From Prauserella flavalba (lineage in GTDB: Bacteria > Actinomycetota > Actinomycetes > Mycobacteriales > Pseudonocardiaceae): a DNA stretch of 64,000 nt. Position 1 is the stretch's first letter. Each line of letters begins with the position of its first letter. Shown here piece by piece: positions 44,423 to 52,478 of the stretch. The position numbers were made by a program, and so were the translations under genes. The stretch spans positions 1 through 64,000 of the forward strand of contig NZ_MASU01000022.1 in assembly GCF_003202235.1 (NCBI RefSeq), in the 5' to 3' direction. Under the pieces are notes generated by a model. That model was not told where the DNA came from. It saw nothing but the letters and a program-made list of their open reading frames with translations, and ran no database searches.

Positions 44423-45749
44423 TGCGACGAGCCGCGCGGTGGACGCGTCACCGGCACTAACGCCCGACGAGCGCGCCGAGCTGGACCGGTTGCGCATTGA
44501 GGTCGCGGCCCGGCGCGAGCGGCCGCCACGCAGGATCGTCTGGCGATCCATCGCGGCGGGCGTCATCCTCACGCTGGGCTGCCTGCTGATGCCGATCGCG
44601 TTGCTGACGGTGTGGGTGCACAACCAGGTCGCCGACACCGACCGATTCGTCGCGACGACCAGCCCGCTCATCCGGGAACCGTCGGTGCGAGCCGCGGTCA
44701 CCGACCGGGTCACCACCACCGTGTTCGACTACGTCGACGTTCCCGCGCTCACCTCCGAGACGCTCCAGGCCCTGCGCGCGCAGGGCGTGCGGCCAGCCGT
44801 CGTCGACCGGCTGGAGGGACTTGCCGGGCCGCTGGAGTCGAGCCTGCGCGGGTTCGTCCACGACCAAGTCGCGGGGATCGTGGCCAGTCCCCAGGTGGCC
44901 GAACTGTGGGAACGGTCGCTGCGCTCCGCCAGCGAACAGATGAACGCCGTGCTCTCCGGTCAGAGCCAGGCCGTGGTGGTGGCCGACGGTCAAGTGCGGC
45001 TCGATCTGGCCCCGTTCATCAACGAGACCAAGCAACAACTAGTGCAGTCCGGCTTCACTGTGGCGAACCGGATCCCCGACGTCCACCCGACGATCGCGAT
45101 CACCGACGCAACGACACTGGAGAGGACACAGGGCGCCTACTCTCTGCTGGACAAAGCGGCGACGTGGCTACCGTGGATCGCCCTCGCCCTGCTGGCGCTC
45201 GGCGTGTACGTGGCTCGTCGGCACCGGAGAGCGCTACTCGGCGCGGGACTCGGCGTCGCGCTGGCCATGCTGACGGTCGCCGCAGCGCTGCTGGTCGTCC
45301 GGGGCGCGCTGGTCAATGCCGTACCCCCGCGGGCGACGGTGGCCGCAGGCGACTCCTACGATCTGATCGTCCGGTTCCTGCGCGACGGGCTGCGGCTGCT
45401 GTTCGTGGTCAGCCTGGTCGTCGCCCTCGGCGCTTTTCTGACCGGCCCTTCCGCGACCGCGGTGGGAATCCGCCGGGGCGCGTCCAAGGCCATCGGGTGG
45501 CTGCGCGGCGGCGGCGCCCGGGCCGGACTGCGCACGGGTCCGGTAGGGCCGTGGGTGCACGCGCACCTCACCGCGCTCCGATTCGGCCTCATCGGTGTCG
45601 CCGTGCTGGTCTTCGTCTTCCTGAACCGCCCGAGCGGGCTGACGGTACTGGTGATCGCGCTGATCCTGGTGTTCGCTCTCGGCGTGCTGCAATTCCTAGA
45701 CCAGCCCCGCCCCGCGGACGACGGCCGCAAGCCTGCCGCCCCGGCGTGA
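44415..45749 (+). CDS. Four-helix integral membrane protein, unknown function
   Basis: A 444-residue protein. A cytoplasmic N-terminus (about 40 residues, Arg-rich) is followed by one helix (about 46-67) and an extracytoplasmic domain of some 180 residues (NQVADTDRFVATTSPLIREP and the FVHDQVAGIVASPQVAELWE region). Three further helix clusters come next (about 250-270, 277-300, 330-350, 390-425). This layout is common in actinobacterial membrane proteins of unknown role. It is translationally coupled to the 84-residue protein. Confidence 0.78.
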   Translation: MTDATSRAVDASPALTPDERAELDRLRIEVAARRERPPRRIVWRSIAAGVILTLGCLLMPIALLTVWVHNQVADTDRFVATTSPLIREPSVRAAVTDRVTTTVFDYVDVPALTSETLQALRAQGVRPAVVDRLEGLAGPLESSLRGFVHDQVAGIVASPQVAELWERSLRSASEQMNAVLSGQSQAVVVADGQVRLDLAPFINETKQQLVQSGFTVANRIPDVHPTIAITDATTLERTQGAYSLLDKAATWLPWIALALLALGVYVARRHRRALLGAGLGVALAMLTVAAALLVVRGALVNAVPPRATVAAGDSYDLIVRFLRDGLRLLFVVSLVVALGAFLTGPSATAVGIRRGASKAIGWLRGGGARAGLRTGPVGPWVHAHLTALRFGLIGVAVLVFVFLNRPSGLTVLVIALILVFALGVLQFLDQPRPADDGRKPAAPA

Positions 45750-46159
45750 CCTGGCACTCGTCGCAGGTACCGGGGTCCTTGCCTGGCACGACCTGACGGC
45801 GCGCACACAGCGGGCGGCGTCCCACTCGCGGCCGCGCGCACGGCGCGAAACCGGGCGGCTGCACCGCCAGGGCGGTCTACAGACATCCGAGCGCAGCTTT
45901 CGCCTCGCCCAGCGGGCCACCACCTCGTCCGGGCCATGATCTGGATCCGCGCGGCCCGCAGAGGCTCCCCCGCAACCGACGGAGGTCCGGATGATCTCCG
46001 GCAGGTCGACCTACCTGACCACCCGCGCACGAATGCCGGCCAGCTCCGGGCACGGTGCGCGGGGCCACGGCCCCTTCCATCACCCGTCGGGAGTGAGGCG
46101 TCCACGCGGCGGGCGCGGCAGGGTTGGAGTCGTCGAACCCCGGCTCCGCGGGAGGCGCA
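45750..46159. other. Non-coding stretch
   Basis: About 410 bases with no convincing gene on either strand. Short frames have no start signals or recognisable motifs. I see no hairpin that clearly ends the upstream operon. Confidence 0.4.
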
Positions 46160-46585
46160 ATGACCGACAGCTACACCCCACCCCGTCAGCGCCGGACGGC
46201 GACCGGCTGGACCGGGTGGATCTCGTTCGGCGGGATCATGCTGGTCCTGCTCGGCCTGTTCCACGCAGTCGAGGGCCTCGTCGCGGTCTTCGACGAGGAC
46301 TACTACGCGGTACCCTCGTCCGGTCTCGTCGTCGAGGTTTCCTACGACGTGTGGGGCTGGCTGCACTTCGGAATCGGAGTAGCCGCCGTCGTGATCGGCT
46401 GCGGTGTCCTGGCAGGCAAACTGATCGCGCAGATCCTCGGCGCGATCCTCGCTGGCGCAAGCGCGATAATCCACCTGGCCTTCGTGCCCGCCTACCCGGT
46501 CTGGTCGCTCATCGTCATCACGCTCGACATCGTCGTGATCTACGCGCTGATCGCACACGGGCGGGAGATGCGACTCGCCGACTGA
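46160..46585 (+). CDS. DUF7144-like four-helix membrane protein
   Basis: A 141-residue protein with four hydrophobic segments (about 22-42, 62-85, 88-106, 112-132). Family-like elements are GWISFGGIMLVLLGLFHAVE, an extracytoplasmic loop with FDEDYYAV, and WGWLHFGIGVAAVVIG. The ATG at 46160 is preceded by CGGGAGGC, so the 12 residues upstream in the frame are excluded. It is the intact counterpart of the broken gene at 36999. Confidence 0.8.
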   Translation: MTDSYTPPRQRRTATGWTGWISFGGIMLVLLGLFHAVEGLVAVFDEDYYAVPSSGLVVEVSYDVWGWLHFGIGVAAVVIGCGVLAGKLIAQILGAILAGASAIIHLAFVPAYPVWSLIVITLDIVVIYALIAHGREMRLAD

Positions 46586-46770
46586 CTCCCGCTCCCGGAT
46601 CGACCGCCTCTGTCGACGCCGCGACGTGCCGCTGCGGGAGAGAACCTTGTGGCGGATGCTCTACGAGTCCCCCAGCCACGCCCTCGGCGGTGCTCGCGCT
46701 GAACGTCGAGGACCTGGACCTGCCCAACAAACAAGCCAGGATCACCTCCAAGGGCGCCCGCGAACGGTGA
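46586..46770 (+). pseudogene. Tyrosine recombinase fragment
   Basis: VPLRERTLWRMLYES (from about 46624) and AVLALNVEDLDLPNKQARIT (from about 46688) lie in different frames and together match the start of the catalytic domain of phage-type integrases. No Arg-His-Arg-Tyr active site remains. The adjacent stretch to 46936 has nothing assignable. It is a likely relic of an integrated element near tRNA-Ala. Confidence 0.6.
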
Positions 46771-46936
46771 AACCGCTGATCACGAAGAAGCTGGCGCTAG
46801 TTCCCGGTTGCGGTCACCAGATCGGGGGGATGAGCCGACGGTCGGTCAGCTCGCCATTCACCGATCACTGGGGCCAGTCGTGTATCCAGCTGTAACGCGT
46901 GATGGTGGCGCTCGTCGCTGTGCCGCAGCAGCCAGC

Positions 46937-47305
46937 TCAGAGGGTGCGGCCAAGTTCGTGCGCGAACTTCGGCGCGATCACGCCGAACCGCGGGAGCAGC
47001 TCGGCGGGCACGACCGGTGGTCGCGTGCGCGCCTGAACCATCGCGATGAAGCAGGCGCGTGTCACCGCAGGGTGGAGCTCGAGCTGGTCGAGCAGAGAGT
47101 CATCCGCGGTCACGGCCGTGATGTCGAACGGCGACAACGCGGCATCGGGGAAGTCCTTGATGTTGTTGGTCATGATGATCTCGGCTCCGCCACGCACAGC
47201 CGCGGCGAGTACATGACGGTCATTCGCCTGGTTGGTCATGACAGGAATGAGCGGCTCGTAGCCCTCGACCAGCGCATCCGGAAAGGCTGTGCGCATCGTG
47301 TCGAC
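46937..47305 (-). pseudogene. PIN-domain protein, C-terminal part
   Basis: The frame contains TMRTAFPDALVEGYEPLIPV, NDRHVLAAAVRGGAEIIMTN and NIKDFPDAALSPF, the second half of a VapC-like PIN ribonuclease (acidic residues in NDRHVLAAA and TNNIKDF). The N-terminal half with the first catalytic Asp is missing; upstream sequence is from dnaE2 instead. No antitoxin gene was found. Probably inactive. Confidence 0.65.
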
Positions 47306-47478
47306 CCGCCCCTGGGCTCGTCCCGGTCGTAGACCGGGCGGCCTTTCTCCCCGCCGCGCAGGTGCGCCGAGGAGATCACCCGGCACAGCCGGGCGTAGCC
47401 CTCGGTGCCGCGGGCGAGCACGAGCAGGTGCTCGCCGCCGGGGTCCGTGCTGGGGTCTGCTTGCTATCGGGACCGTGC
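47306..47478 (-). pseudogene. Error-prone DNA polymerase (DnaE2) fragment
   Basis: In one minus-strand frame, GGEHLLVLARGTEGYARLCR is followed by VISSAHLRGGEKGRPVYD. This is the PHP-domain segment characteristic of DnaE2/ImuC. About 55 codons remain of more than 1,000. It abuts the PIN fragment in a different frame, so a deletion joined the two. Confidence 0.65.
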
Positions 47479-47510
47479 GACTCACCGTGTCACGTTCGAC
47501 GCCCACCTGG

Positions 47511-47768
47511 TTATCGCTGGGGTTGGAGCCACGGTTCCTGGGATAGCGGGCTGCCGGTCTCGAGGAGGGACCTCAAATTGGACTGCACCGCGGCCCAGCC
47601 CTCGGCTGACTCGTCCCGCTCGGCCTGGTCGAGGAAGTTCTCCTCGGTCACGGTGAGCCGCACTATCCCGCCGTATGGCTGGATGTCGAAGGTGATCCGG
47701 CCTGCCCCGTTCGGGCGGTCCTCGCCCGGCCGGGGCACGGCCTCCGCCTCATCCGGGCGCTCGCCCCC
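47511..47768 (-). pseudogene. AHSA1/SRPBCC-family protein, C-terminal part
   Basis: The frame RITFDIQPYGGIVRLTVTEE then FLDQAERDESAEGWAAVQSN and LRSLLETGSPL matches the C-terminal half of AHSA1-type START-fold proteins. The N-terminal half is cut off at the arm of the IS110 remnant at about 47768, so the insertion probably broke the gene. Confidence 0.65.
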
Positions 47769-48636
47769 CCGGTTACCTTCTTCGTGGCTTTTGATCAAGG
47801 AGCTGCGGTCGCCAGGCCCGGCATGACTTAGTCCCCAGTCGCACGCATGATCCGGGGGTGGTGTCACCGGGTCTGGTGGCATCAGGGGACCGCTGATAGG
47901 GACACGGCCGGCGGGGTGAATGCCGGTGAGCAGGCCGCGGATGCGGTTGCCGAGGCGGGTGGCCTCACCGGCCAGGTCATCGTCGAACCCGACTAGCACC
48001 TCCAGCTCGGCAAGGGCGTCGTCACCGACATCGACCTGGCGCAGCGTGTGCGGCAGGCTGCGGGCGGCATCGGCGATGACGTAGGCATCGCGGGCGTCGG
48101 TCTTGGCGGTGCCGGGGTAGAGGTCGGCGATGCGGCGCATCGCCAGGCCGGGCAGGTAGGCCACCTGGTGCCCGCAGGCGCGGGCGACCGCGACCGGCAG
48201 CGCGCCGATCGTGGCCGGTTGATCGACCACGACCAGCAGCGGCCCGTGGGCGGCGAACGTGTCGAACAAACGCCCGCAGCTTGGGTTCGCTGTTGGGCAG
48301 TGGCCCGTCGTGCAGCCGCTTCCCGGCCGGGTCCAGGCCGACGGCGTGGTGGTTGCCTTTGCCGACGTCCAACCCCAGGAACACGCCATAACCGCTGGTC
48401 ATCCACCACGTCCTTCGTCCGTGGCGGGTGGTCGCCGGTCGAGCATCGATGGCCGGCACCCACGCCTGCGACGAGACCTACCCGAAGGCGGCCGTGTCCC
48501 TATTCAGCGGTCCCTCGATGCCACCAGGCCCGGCGACACCACCCCCGGATCATGGACTCAACTAGGGGCATCAGTCATACCGAACCTGGCGACTACAGCT
48601 CCTTGATCAGGAACTACGAAGAAGGTAACGGGGGGA
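47769..48636. mobile_element. IS110-family remnant flanked by long inverted arms
   Basis: A truncated, frameshifted IS110 transposase gene sits between two inverted, highly similar arms of about 145 bp (47769-47911 and 48489-48636). The arms share CGGCCGTGTCCCTAT, a GATGCCACCAG block, CACCACCCCCGGATCATG and CTCCTTGATCA. IS110 elements normally have unlike left and right ends, with the guide (bridge) RNA encoded in the non-coding end, so an inverted duplicate of one end is unusual. Confidence 0.7.
47890..48402 (-). pseudogene. IS110-family transposase, N-terminal half, frameshifted
   Basis: It starts at ATG 48402 with GVFLGLDVGKGNHHAVGLDP (first acidic residue of the RuvC-like DEDD domain). 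An extra base near 48268 shifts the frame, and FAAHGPLLVVVDQPATIGAL, AYLPGLAMRRIADLYPGTAK and TDARDAYVIADAARSL follow. The C-terminal serine-containing Transposase_20 domain is missing, replaced at about 47905 by the inverted arm. Non-functional. Confidence 0.8.
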
Positions 48637-48840
48637 CCGCTCCGGCCACGACCTCGCTCATCGCACGCGGGTCGGAGTCGAGCGTCGCGCCTGCCCGTTC
48701 GAGGTTGGGACGGGAGACGTTGGCCTCGAGCGCGGCGTGCTCGGTCCCGGACAGCTCGTCGGCTACGCGCCAGTACTCCTGTGTGGACAGTCCGCCGATA
48801 CTGACCACGACGGGGGTGGCGAGCTTCGCGTAGCCACCCA
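48637..48840 (-). pseudogene. Dihydroorotate/dihydropyrimidine dehydrogenase fragment
   Basis: The frame KLATPVVVSIGGLSTQEYWR with EANVSRPNLERAG resembles the flavoprotein core of class 1 dihydroorotate dehydrogenases and their pyrimidine-catabolic relatives (the expected Cys of NVSCPN is Arg). About 65 codons remain; the rest was cut by the IS110 remnant. A PyrK-like partner pseudogene lies at 32 kb. Confidence 0.65.
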
Positions 48841-49296
48841 ACCCGGACCGGCGAAACTCCGCAGCTCCCCGGCTCGGGATCCGAAACGGAGCTGCGCCGC
48901 GCCGGACTCCACTTCGCCAGCACGCTCTCCACCCCGAAAGCACGGGTGCGCGCCCTCTTCGGACGGTCCGCCGGAATTCCCGCCGACGAGCTCGTCGAGA
49001 GTGGAGTGGATGCCGACGGTGTCGGCCGGTGAGCGGCGGCTCCGAAGTGCGCCGATGAGGGCGCGGGTGAAGCCAGCGAGGAGCCGTTGGTGGCCGGCGC
49101 CATGCTCGACCGCGGCGACGGCATGCCGGCCCGATCACCGACGCCCAGGGGCGGGTCGTCCAGGTTTCACCTGACAGGCGAGCACGAGCCGCAGTGCCGT
49201 CAGGGAGCGCAACAACTGCCTCGCGGACTGGAACGCGAGCTGGAGTGCTCCTCGAAGCCGTGCGACACCATGGCGTTTCCGAGTCCGGCGGGTGCG
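48841..49296. other. Gene debris between fragments
   Basis: No intact gene. A plus-strand block ETELRRAGLHFASTLSTPKA to GIPADELVESG (about 48880-49020) reads like real protein but ends at TGA 49032, and I cannot assign it. The remainder has no recognisable feature. Confidence 0.3.
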
Positions 49297-49947
49297 GCGA
49301 GTGCGCGCACCTCCGCGAACTCTTCTCCATCGGCACCCTGATCGCGGACGACGATCGCGACATACGCGACATCGTCCGTCGGTACATCGAGAAGTCAGTC
49401 AAGCCGCATATCGCCGACTGGTACGAAACCGGCGAAAGCCCGGCGCGCGACCTCCGTGGCCCGCTGTCGTGCCTGAACGAAGCCCGGTTCGGTATCGCCT
49501 TTGGCGCGCTCGAGCCCGCTCGGGACTGCCTGGAGACCGCGATCACCTACGCAGCCGAGCGCGAGATCTTCAACCGACCGCTCGCCGCCTTCCAGCTCAC
49601 CCAGGCCAAGCTTGCCGATATGACCCTCGAACTCGGCAAGGGGATGCCGCTCGCGCTCCAGCTCGGCAGACTCAAGGACCAGCACCAGCTCACGCCCGAG
49701 CAGGTGAGCCTCGGAAAGCTCAACAACGTCCGCGAGGCCATCGCGATCGCCCGTGGGTGCCGCGGCGTCCTCGGCGCGGCCGGGAGCACCCTCGACTTCC
49801 CGATCCTGAGGCATGCCAACAAACCTCGAATCGGTGCTCACCTACGAGGGCACAAGTGAGATCCACCAGCTCGTGATCCGCTGGGACAAAGCCATCGCCG
49901 ACAACACCACCGACCCCGCCCACACAACCTGGCGCGACACCGCCTGA
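49297..49947 (+). pseudogene. Glutaryl-CoA dehydrogenase-like gene with internal deletion
   Basis: The N-terminal helix region (LRELFSIGTLIADDDRDIRD, KPHIADWYETGESPARDL) is joined directly to the C-terminal domain (LNEARFGIAFGALEPARDCL, YAAEREIFNRPLAAFQLTQA, LGKLNNVREAIAIARGCRG). About 170 residues, including the FAD-binding middle domain, are lost. A further frameshift near 49815 puts NNLESVLTYEGTSEIHQLVI, with the catalytic glutamate, in another frame that ends at 49947. Confidence 0.8.
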
Positions 49948-49997
49948 GCCACCCCCAACGCATCGGCGAAGCCAGCCCAGACCAACTCGACACACTC

Positions 49998-50069
49998 ACC
50001 CGCATGGACGACACACCTGGAGCAGCATCCGTGACCCCACTTCGCGCCGGGCCCCACACTGCTCCAGCT
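49998..50069 (+). repeat. Dispersed 72-bp repeat with inverted ends, copy 2
   Basis: It matches copy 1 at 18734-18805 in the same orientation: arms CTGGAGCAG (50017-50025) and CTGCTCCAG (50059-50067) around a conserved 33-base loop. It lies between the dehydrogenase relic and the tRNA-Ala terminator. Confidence 0.75.
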
Positions 50070-50132
50070 TTGCTCCACCTACTGAACAGCAACTGAAGCG
50101 AGATCCACAATGGATGAATTTACGGCGCGACG

Positions 50133-50177
50133 AAAAAGGCCCGCTGACCTGGCGCTATAACCAGTTCAGCGGGCCTT
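50133..50177 (-). terminator. Rho-independent terminator of tRNA-Ala
   Basis: AAGGCCCGCTGA (50136-50147) and TCAGCGGGCCTT (50166-50177) form a perfect 12-bp stem. On the minus strand it is followed by a run of five T. It starts 9 bases after the tRNA 3' end. Confidence 0.85.
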
Positions 50178-50185
50178 CCGAAACG

Positions 50186-50258
50186 TGGAGCTAAGGGGAC
50201 TCGAACCCCTGACCCCCTCACTGCCAGTGAGGTGCGCTACCAGCTGCGCCATAGCCCC
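50186..50258 (-). tRNA. tRNA-Ala (GGC)
   Basis: A 73-nt tRNA. The acceptor stem GGGGCTA pairs with TAGCTCC (one G-T), followed by discriminator A. The D-arm is GCGCAGCTGGTAGCGC, the anticodon arm CCTCA-CTGGCAG-TGAGG has anticodon GGC, and the T-arm is GGGGTTCGAGTCCCC. The CCA is not encoded. It separates the decayed accessory DNA on its left from intact genes on its right, a typical integration boundary. Confidence 0.95.
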
Positions 50259-50332
50259 GGGTGAAGCGGGAGTGCCGCTCACGTGTTGATTACTTTACCC
50301 CACCGCCTTCCCACCCTCACGCGGGGGTGGCC

Positions 50333-50836
50333 TCAGCGGTCCGAGCGCAGGGAGGCCGGGTCGAAGGAGTCCAGGTCGTAGACGTCGTCGCCCGCGTCGG
50401 TGGGGGCGGCGGGCTGCGTCCGGCGGCCGCCGAGGCGCTCCTCCCTGCGCCACTGGAACTCCTCCACCGTCAGCCCCGTGTCGTCGTTCGCGGCGCGCGC
50501 GGGGGCCGGCATGCCCGAGAGCTGCTCAATGAGGTACGTCATGTCCTCGCCGAGCAGCAGGGCGACCTTGTTGTAACTCGCCTGGGTGGCCTCCTGCATC
50601 GCGACCTGGGCGACCTCCACGATCAGCGAGCCGAGCCGGTCGGGGCCCCAGTTCGCCGCGGCAGGGGCGAGCCAGAGGTTCAGCAGCTTGCCGCGCGCGT
50701 CGACGGTCAGCTGGATCGTGTTGTCCAGGTCGTGAGCCGTGCCCGTGGCCTGGGCCATCAGGGTCTCGACCTGCGCCAACGCGTCCTGGCGGGCGCGCGC
50801 GGTCTCGATGAGCTGCTTGGTCGTGGGCTCGGTCAT
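50333..50836 (-). CDS. YbaB/EbfC-family protein (second of a pair)
   Basis: A 167-residue protein with the YbaB-like alpha-beta core (ARARQDALAQVETLMAQATG, NTIQLTVDARGKLLNLWLAP) and an acidic, Asp-rich C-terminal extension. Such long forms accompany type VII-like secretion or cell-envelope genes in actinobacteria. The ATG follows directly on the stop of the next upstream gene. Nucleoid binding is known for short YbaB proteins; the role here is uncertain. Confidence 0.72.
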   Translation of the reverse strand: MTEPTTKQLIETARARQDALAQVETLMAQATGTAHDLDNTIQLTVDARGKLLNLWLAPAAANWGPDRLGSLIVEVAQVAMQEATQASYNKVALLLGEDMTYLIEQLSGMPAPARAANDDTGLTVEEFQWRREERLGGRRTQPAAPTDAGDDVYDLDSFDPASLRSDR

Positions 50837-51222
50837 CGCGCGGCTCCCGGGTAGCGCGGTTCGTCCTCGTCGTCAGGCAGCGGTTCGTAGCCGAGCGAGG
50901 CCAGCTGCCGGTCGCTGCCCGGTCCCAGCACCGGCGACAGCGCCCGGTACATGCGGTCGCCCGCACGCCGCGTCGCCCGGTTCGCCAGGTCGACGATCTG
51001 CTGCGCGACCGCGTCCGTACCTGCCCGCAGCGCGGCGTGCGTGATGCGCACGTCCGTGAGCAGCCCGCCCGGCGCCACCTCGACCCTGATCGAGCCGTCC
51101 GCGGACTCCGCCCGCCCGGTGACGCTGCCGACCTGCGCGAACCGCTCCCGCGCCTGCGCGGCCGTCTGTTCCATCTGCTCGCCGACCCGGGACGCCTCCC
51201 GGTCGATGTCGATCTCCGCCAC
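50833..51222 (-). CDS. YbaB/EbfC-family protein (first of a pair)
   Basis: A 129-residue protein. The core is EQMEQTAAQARERFAQVGSV then SIRVEVAPGGLLTDVRITHA, the helix-sheet pattern of YbaB. It probably forms a heterodimer with the downstream paralogue. It is the middle gene of a minus-strand set following the WXG100-like and NlpC/P60 genes (gap of 143 bases). Confidence 0.75.
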   Translation of the reverse strand: MAEIDIDREASRVGEQMEQTAAQARERFAQVGSVTGRAESADGSIRVEVAPGGLLTDVRITHAALRAGTDAVAQQIVDLANRATRRAGDRMYRALSPVLGPGSDRQLASLGYEPLPDDEDEPRYPGAAR

Positions 51223-51365
51223 TACGCGGCCCCTCCCACCAGATCCAGCGCCGAGCCAGGTCGTGCCTGACGATCCGAGGAAGATCCTCGTACTGGACCG
51301 TACTCGGGTCTTCCGACAACGCAGCGAGGCGCCGCGCAGCAGGCAACGGGATCGTCAGACACGAC

Positions 51366-52478
51366 CTAGCCCGTCGGGCGGTAGAAGCCGATGAACTGCT
51401 GGCCCGCGTTGTCCGTCCGGATGGGGCCGATCTGCACGGGGTCGCCTGCCTCGATCATCTGCCCGTCGCCGATGACCATCGCGACGTGACCCGACCACAC
51501 CACCAGGTCACCCGGCAGCAGCTGGTCGATCGACGGCACCTCGGCGCCGACGGTCTGCGTCTTGGCGATGCGCGGGATCTCCAGGCCGGCCTCGCCGTAG
51601 GAAGTCATGGTCAGGCCGCTGCAGTCGAGGCCTACGCCGCGCGCGGTGCCTCCCCACACGTAGGGCACGCCGAGCTGGGACAACGCCGCGCGGACGGCCT
51701 TCGCCGCCGTCTCGTTGGGCGCCTCGACGGTCTTGCCGTTGGGCAGGTTGATCTTGACACCGGTGCCGGGCTGGGGCGGGATCGCGACCGGCAGCCTCGG
51801 CTTGGTCACCGCCCCGCCGCTGTAGCCTCCGCCGCCTCCGGAACCGCCGCCACCGCCGGAGCCGCTGCCCTGCGCGTTGAACGACGACGCGACCTGCGTG
51901 CTGCCGCCCGCGCTGCTCGCCGTGGTCGACTCGCTGCCGCCGAGCTTGCCCGCGATGCCGGTGAGCTTGCCGAGCGTTTCGGCGCTGGTGTCGGCGGCCT
52001 GCCCGGTGAGCTCGCCGATCTTGCGCTGCAGCGAGACCATGAGTTCCCGCACCGCGGCCTGGCCGCCGGTCGGCACCGGTGGCGTCTGCCGCGCGGCCGC
52101 GACGGCCTTCATGGTGTTGCTGATCTCGCGGATGATCTCCTCGCGGATCCGGTCGTTCTCGATCTGGCCGATCTTGAGCGCCTCGGCGGCCTCCGTGACG
52201 GCGTCCTCGATCTCCCTGCTCTCGTTCAGCAGGGTCTCGACCTCACGTTCCAGGCTTTCCGACGTGCTCGTGGCGAGGTCGGTCGCGTGCCCCGACGACC
52301 GCGACGCCAGCGCGACCCGCTGGCCGCCGACCGAGCCCTGCACGCCGTCGAGCGAGGTCCGCAGCGCCGCCTGGCCGCCGACCGCGCCGTCGATGGCGGC
52401 GTCGTCGGTGCGCAGCTTTCCCGCGAACTGGTCGGGCAGGTCCAGTGCCGTGCGCATCACCTGTGCGGTCTCGGTCAT
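51366..52478 (-). CDS. NlpC/P60-family peptidase with N-terminal coiled-coil region
   Basis: A 370-residue protein. Residues 1-190 are helical and heptad-like, with no signal peptide or membrane helix. A Ser/Gly-rich linker (about 190-215) precedes the C-terminal NlpC/P60 domain with catalytic Cys286 in LDCSGLT and His331 in WSGHVAMV. The fold cleaves peptidoglycan stem peptides. Lack of a Sec signal, plus 4-base overlap with a WXG100-like gene, suggests export through a type VII-like system (inference). Confidence 0.87.
   Translation of the reverse strand: MTETAQVMRTALDLPDQFAGKLRTDDAAIDGAVGGQAALRTSLDGVQGSVGGQRVALASRSSGHATDLATSTSESLEREVETLLNESREIEDAVTEAAEALKIGQIENDRIREEIIREISNTMKAVAAARQTPPVPTGGQAAVRELMVSLQRKIGELTGQAADTSAETLGKLTGIAGKLGGSESTTASSAGGSTQVASSFNAQGSGSGGGGGSGGGGGYSGGAVTKPRLPVAIPPQPGTGVKINLPNGKTVEAPNETAAKAVRAALSQLGVPYVWGGTARGVGLDCSGLTMTSYGEAGLEIPRIAKTQTVGAEVPSIDQLLPGDLVVWSGHVAMVIGDGQMIEAGDPVQIGPIRTDNAGQQFIGFYRPTG

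Noticed and set aside
46937-47305. VapBC-type toxin-antitoxin module
   Set aside because: Only the second half of the PIN domain is present, the first catalytic acidic residue is missing and no antitoxin gene lies next to it.
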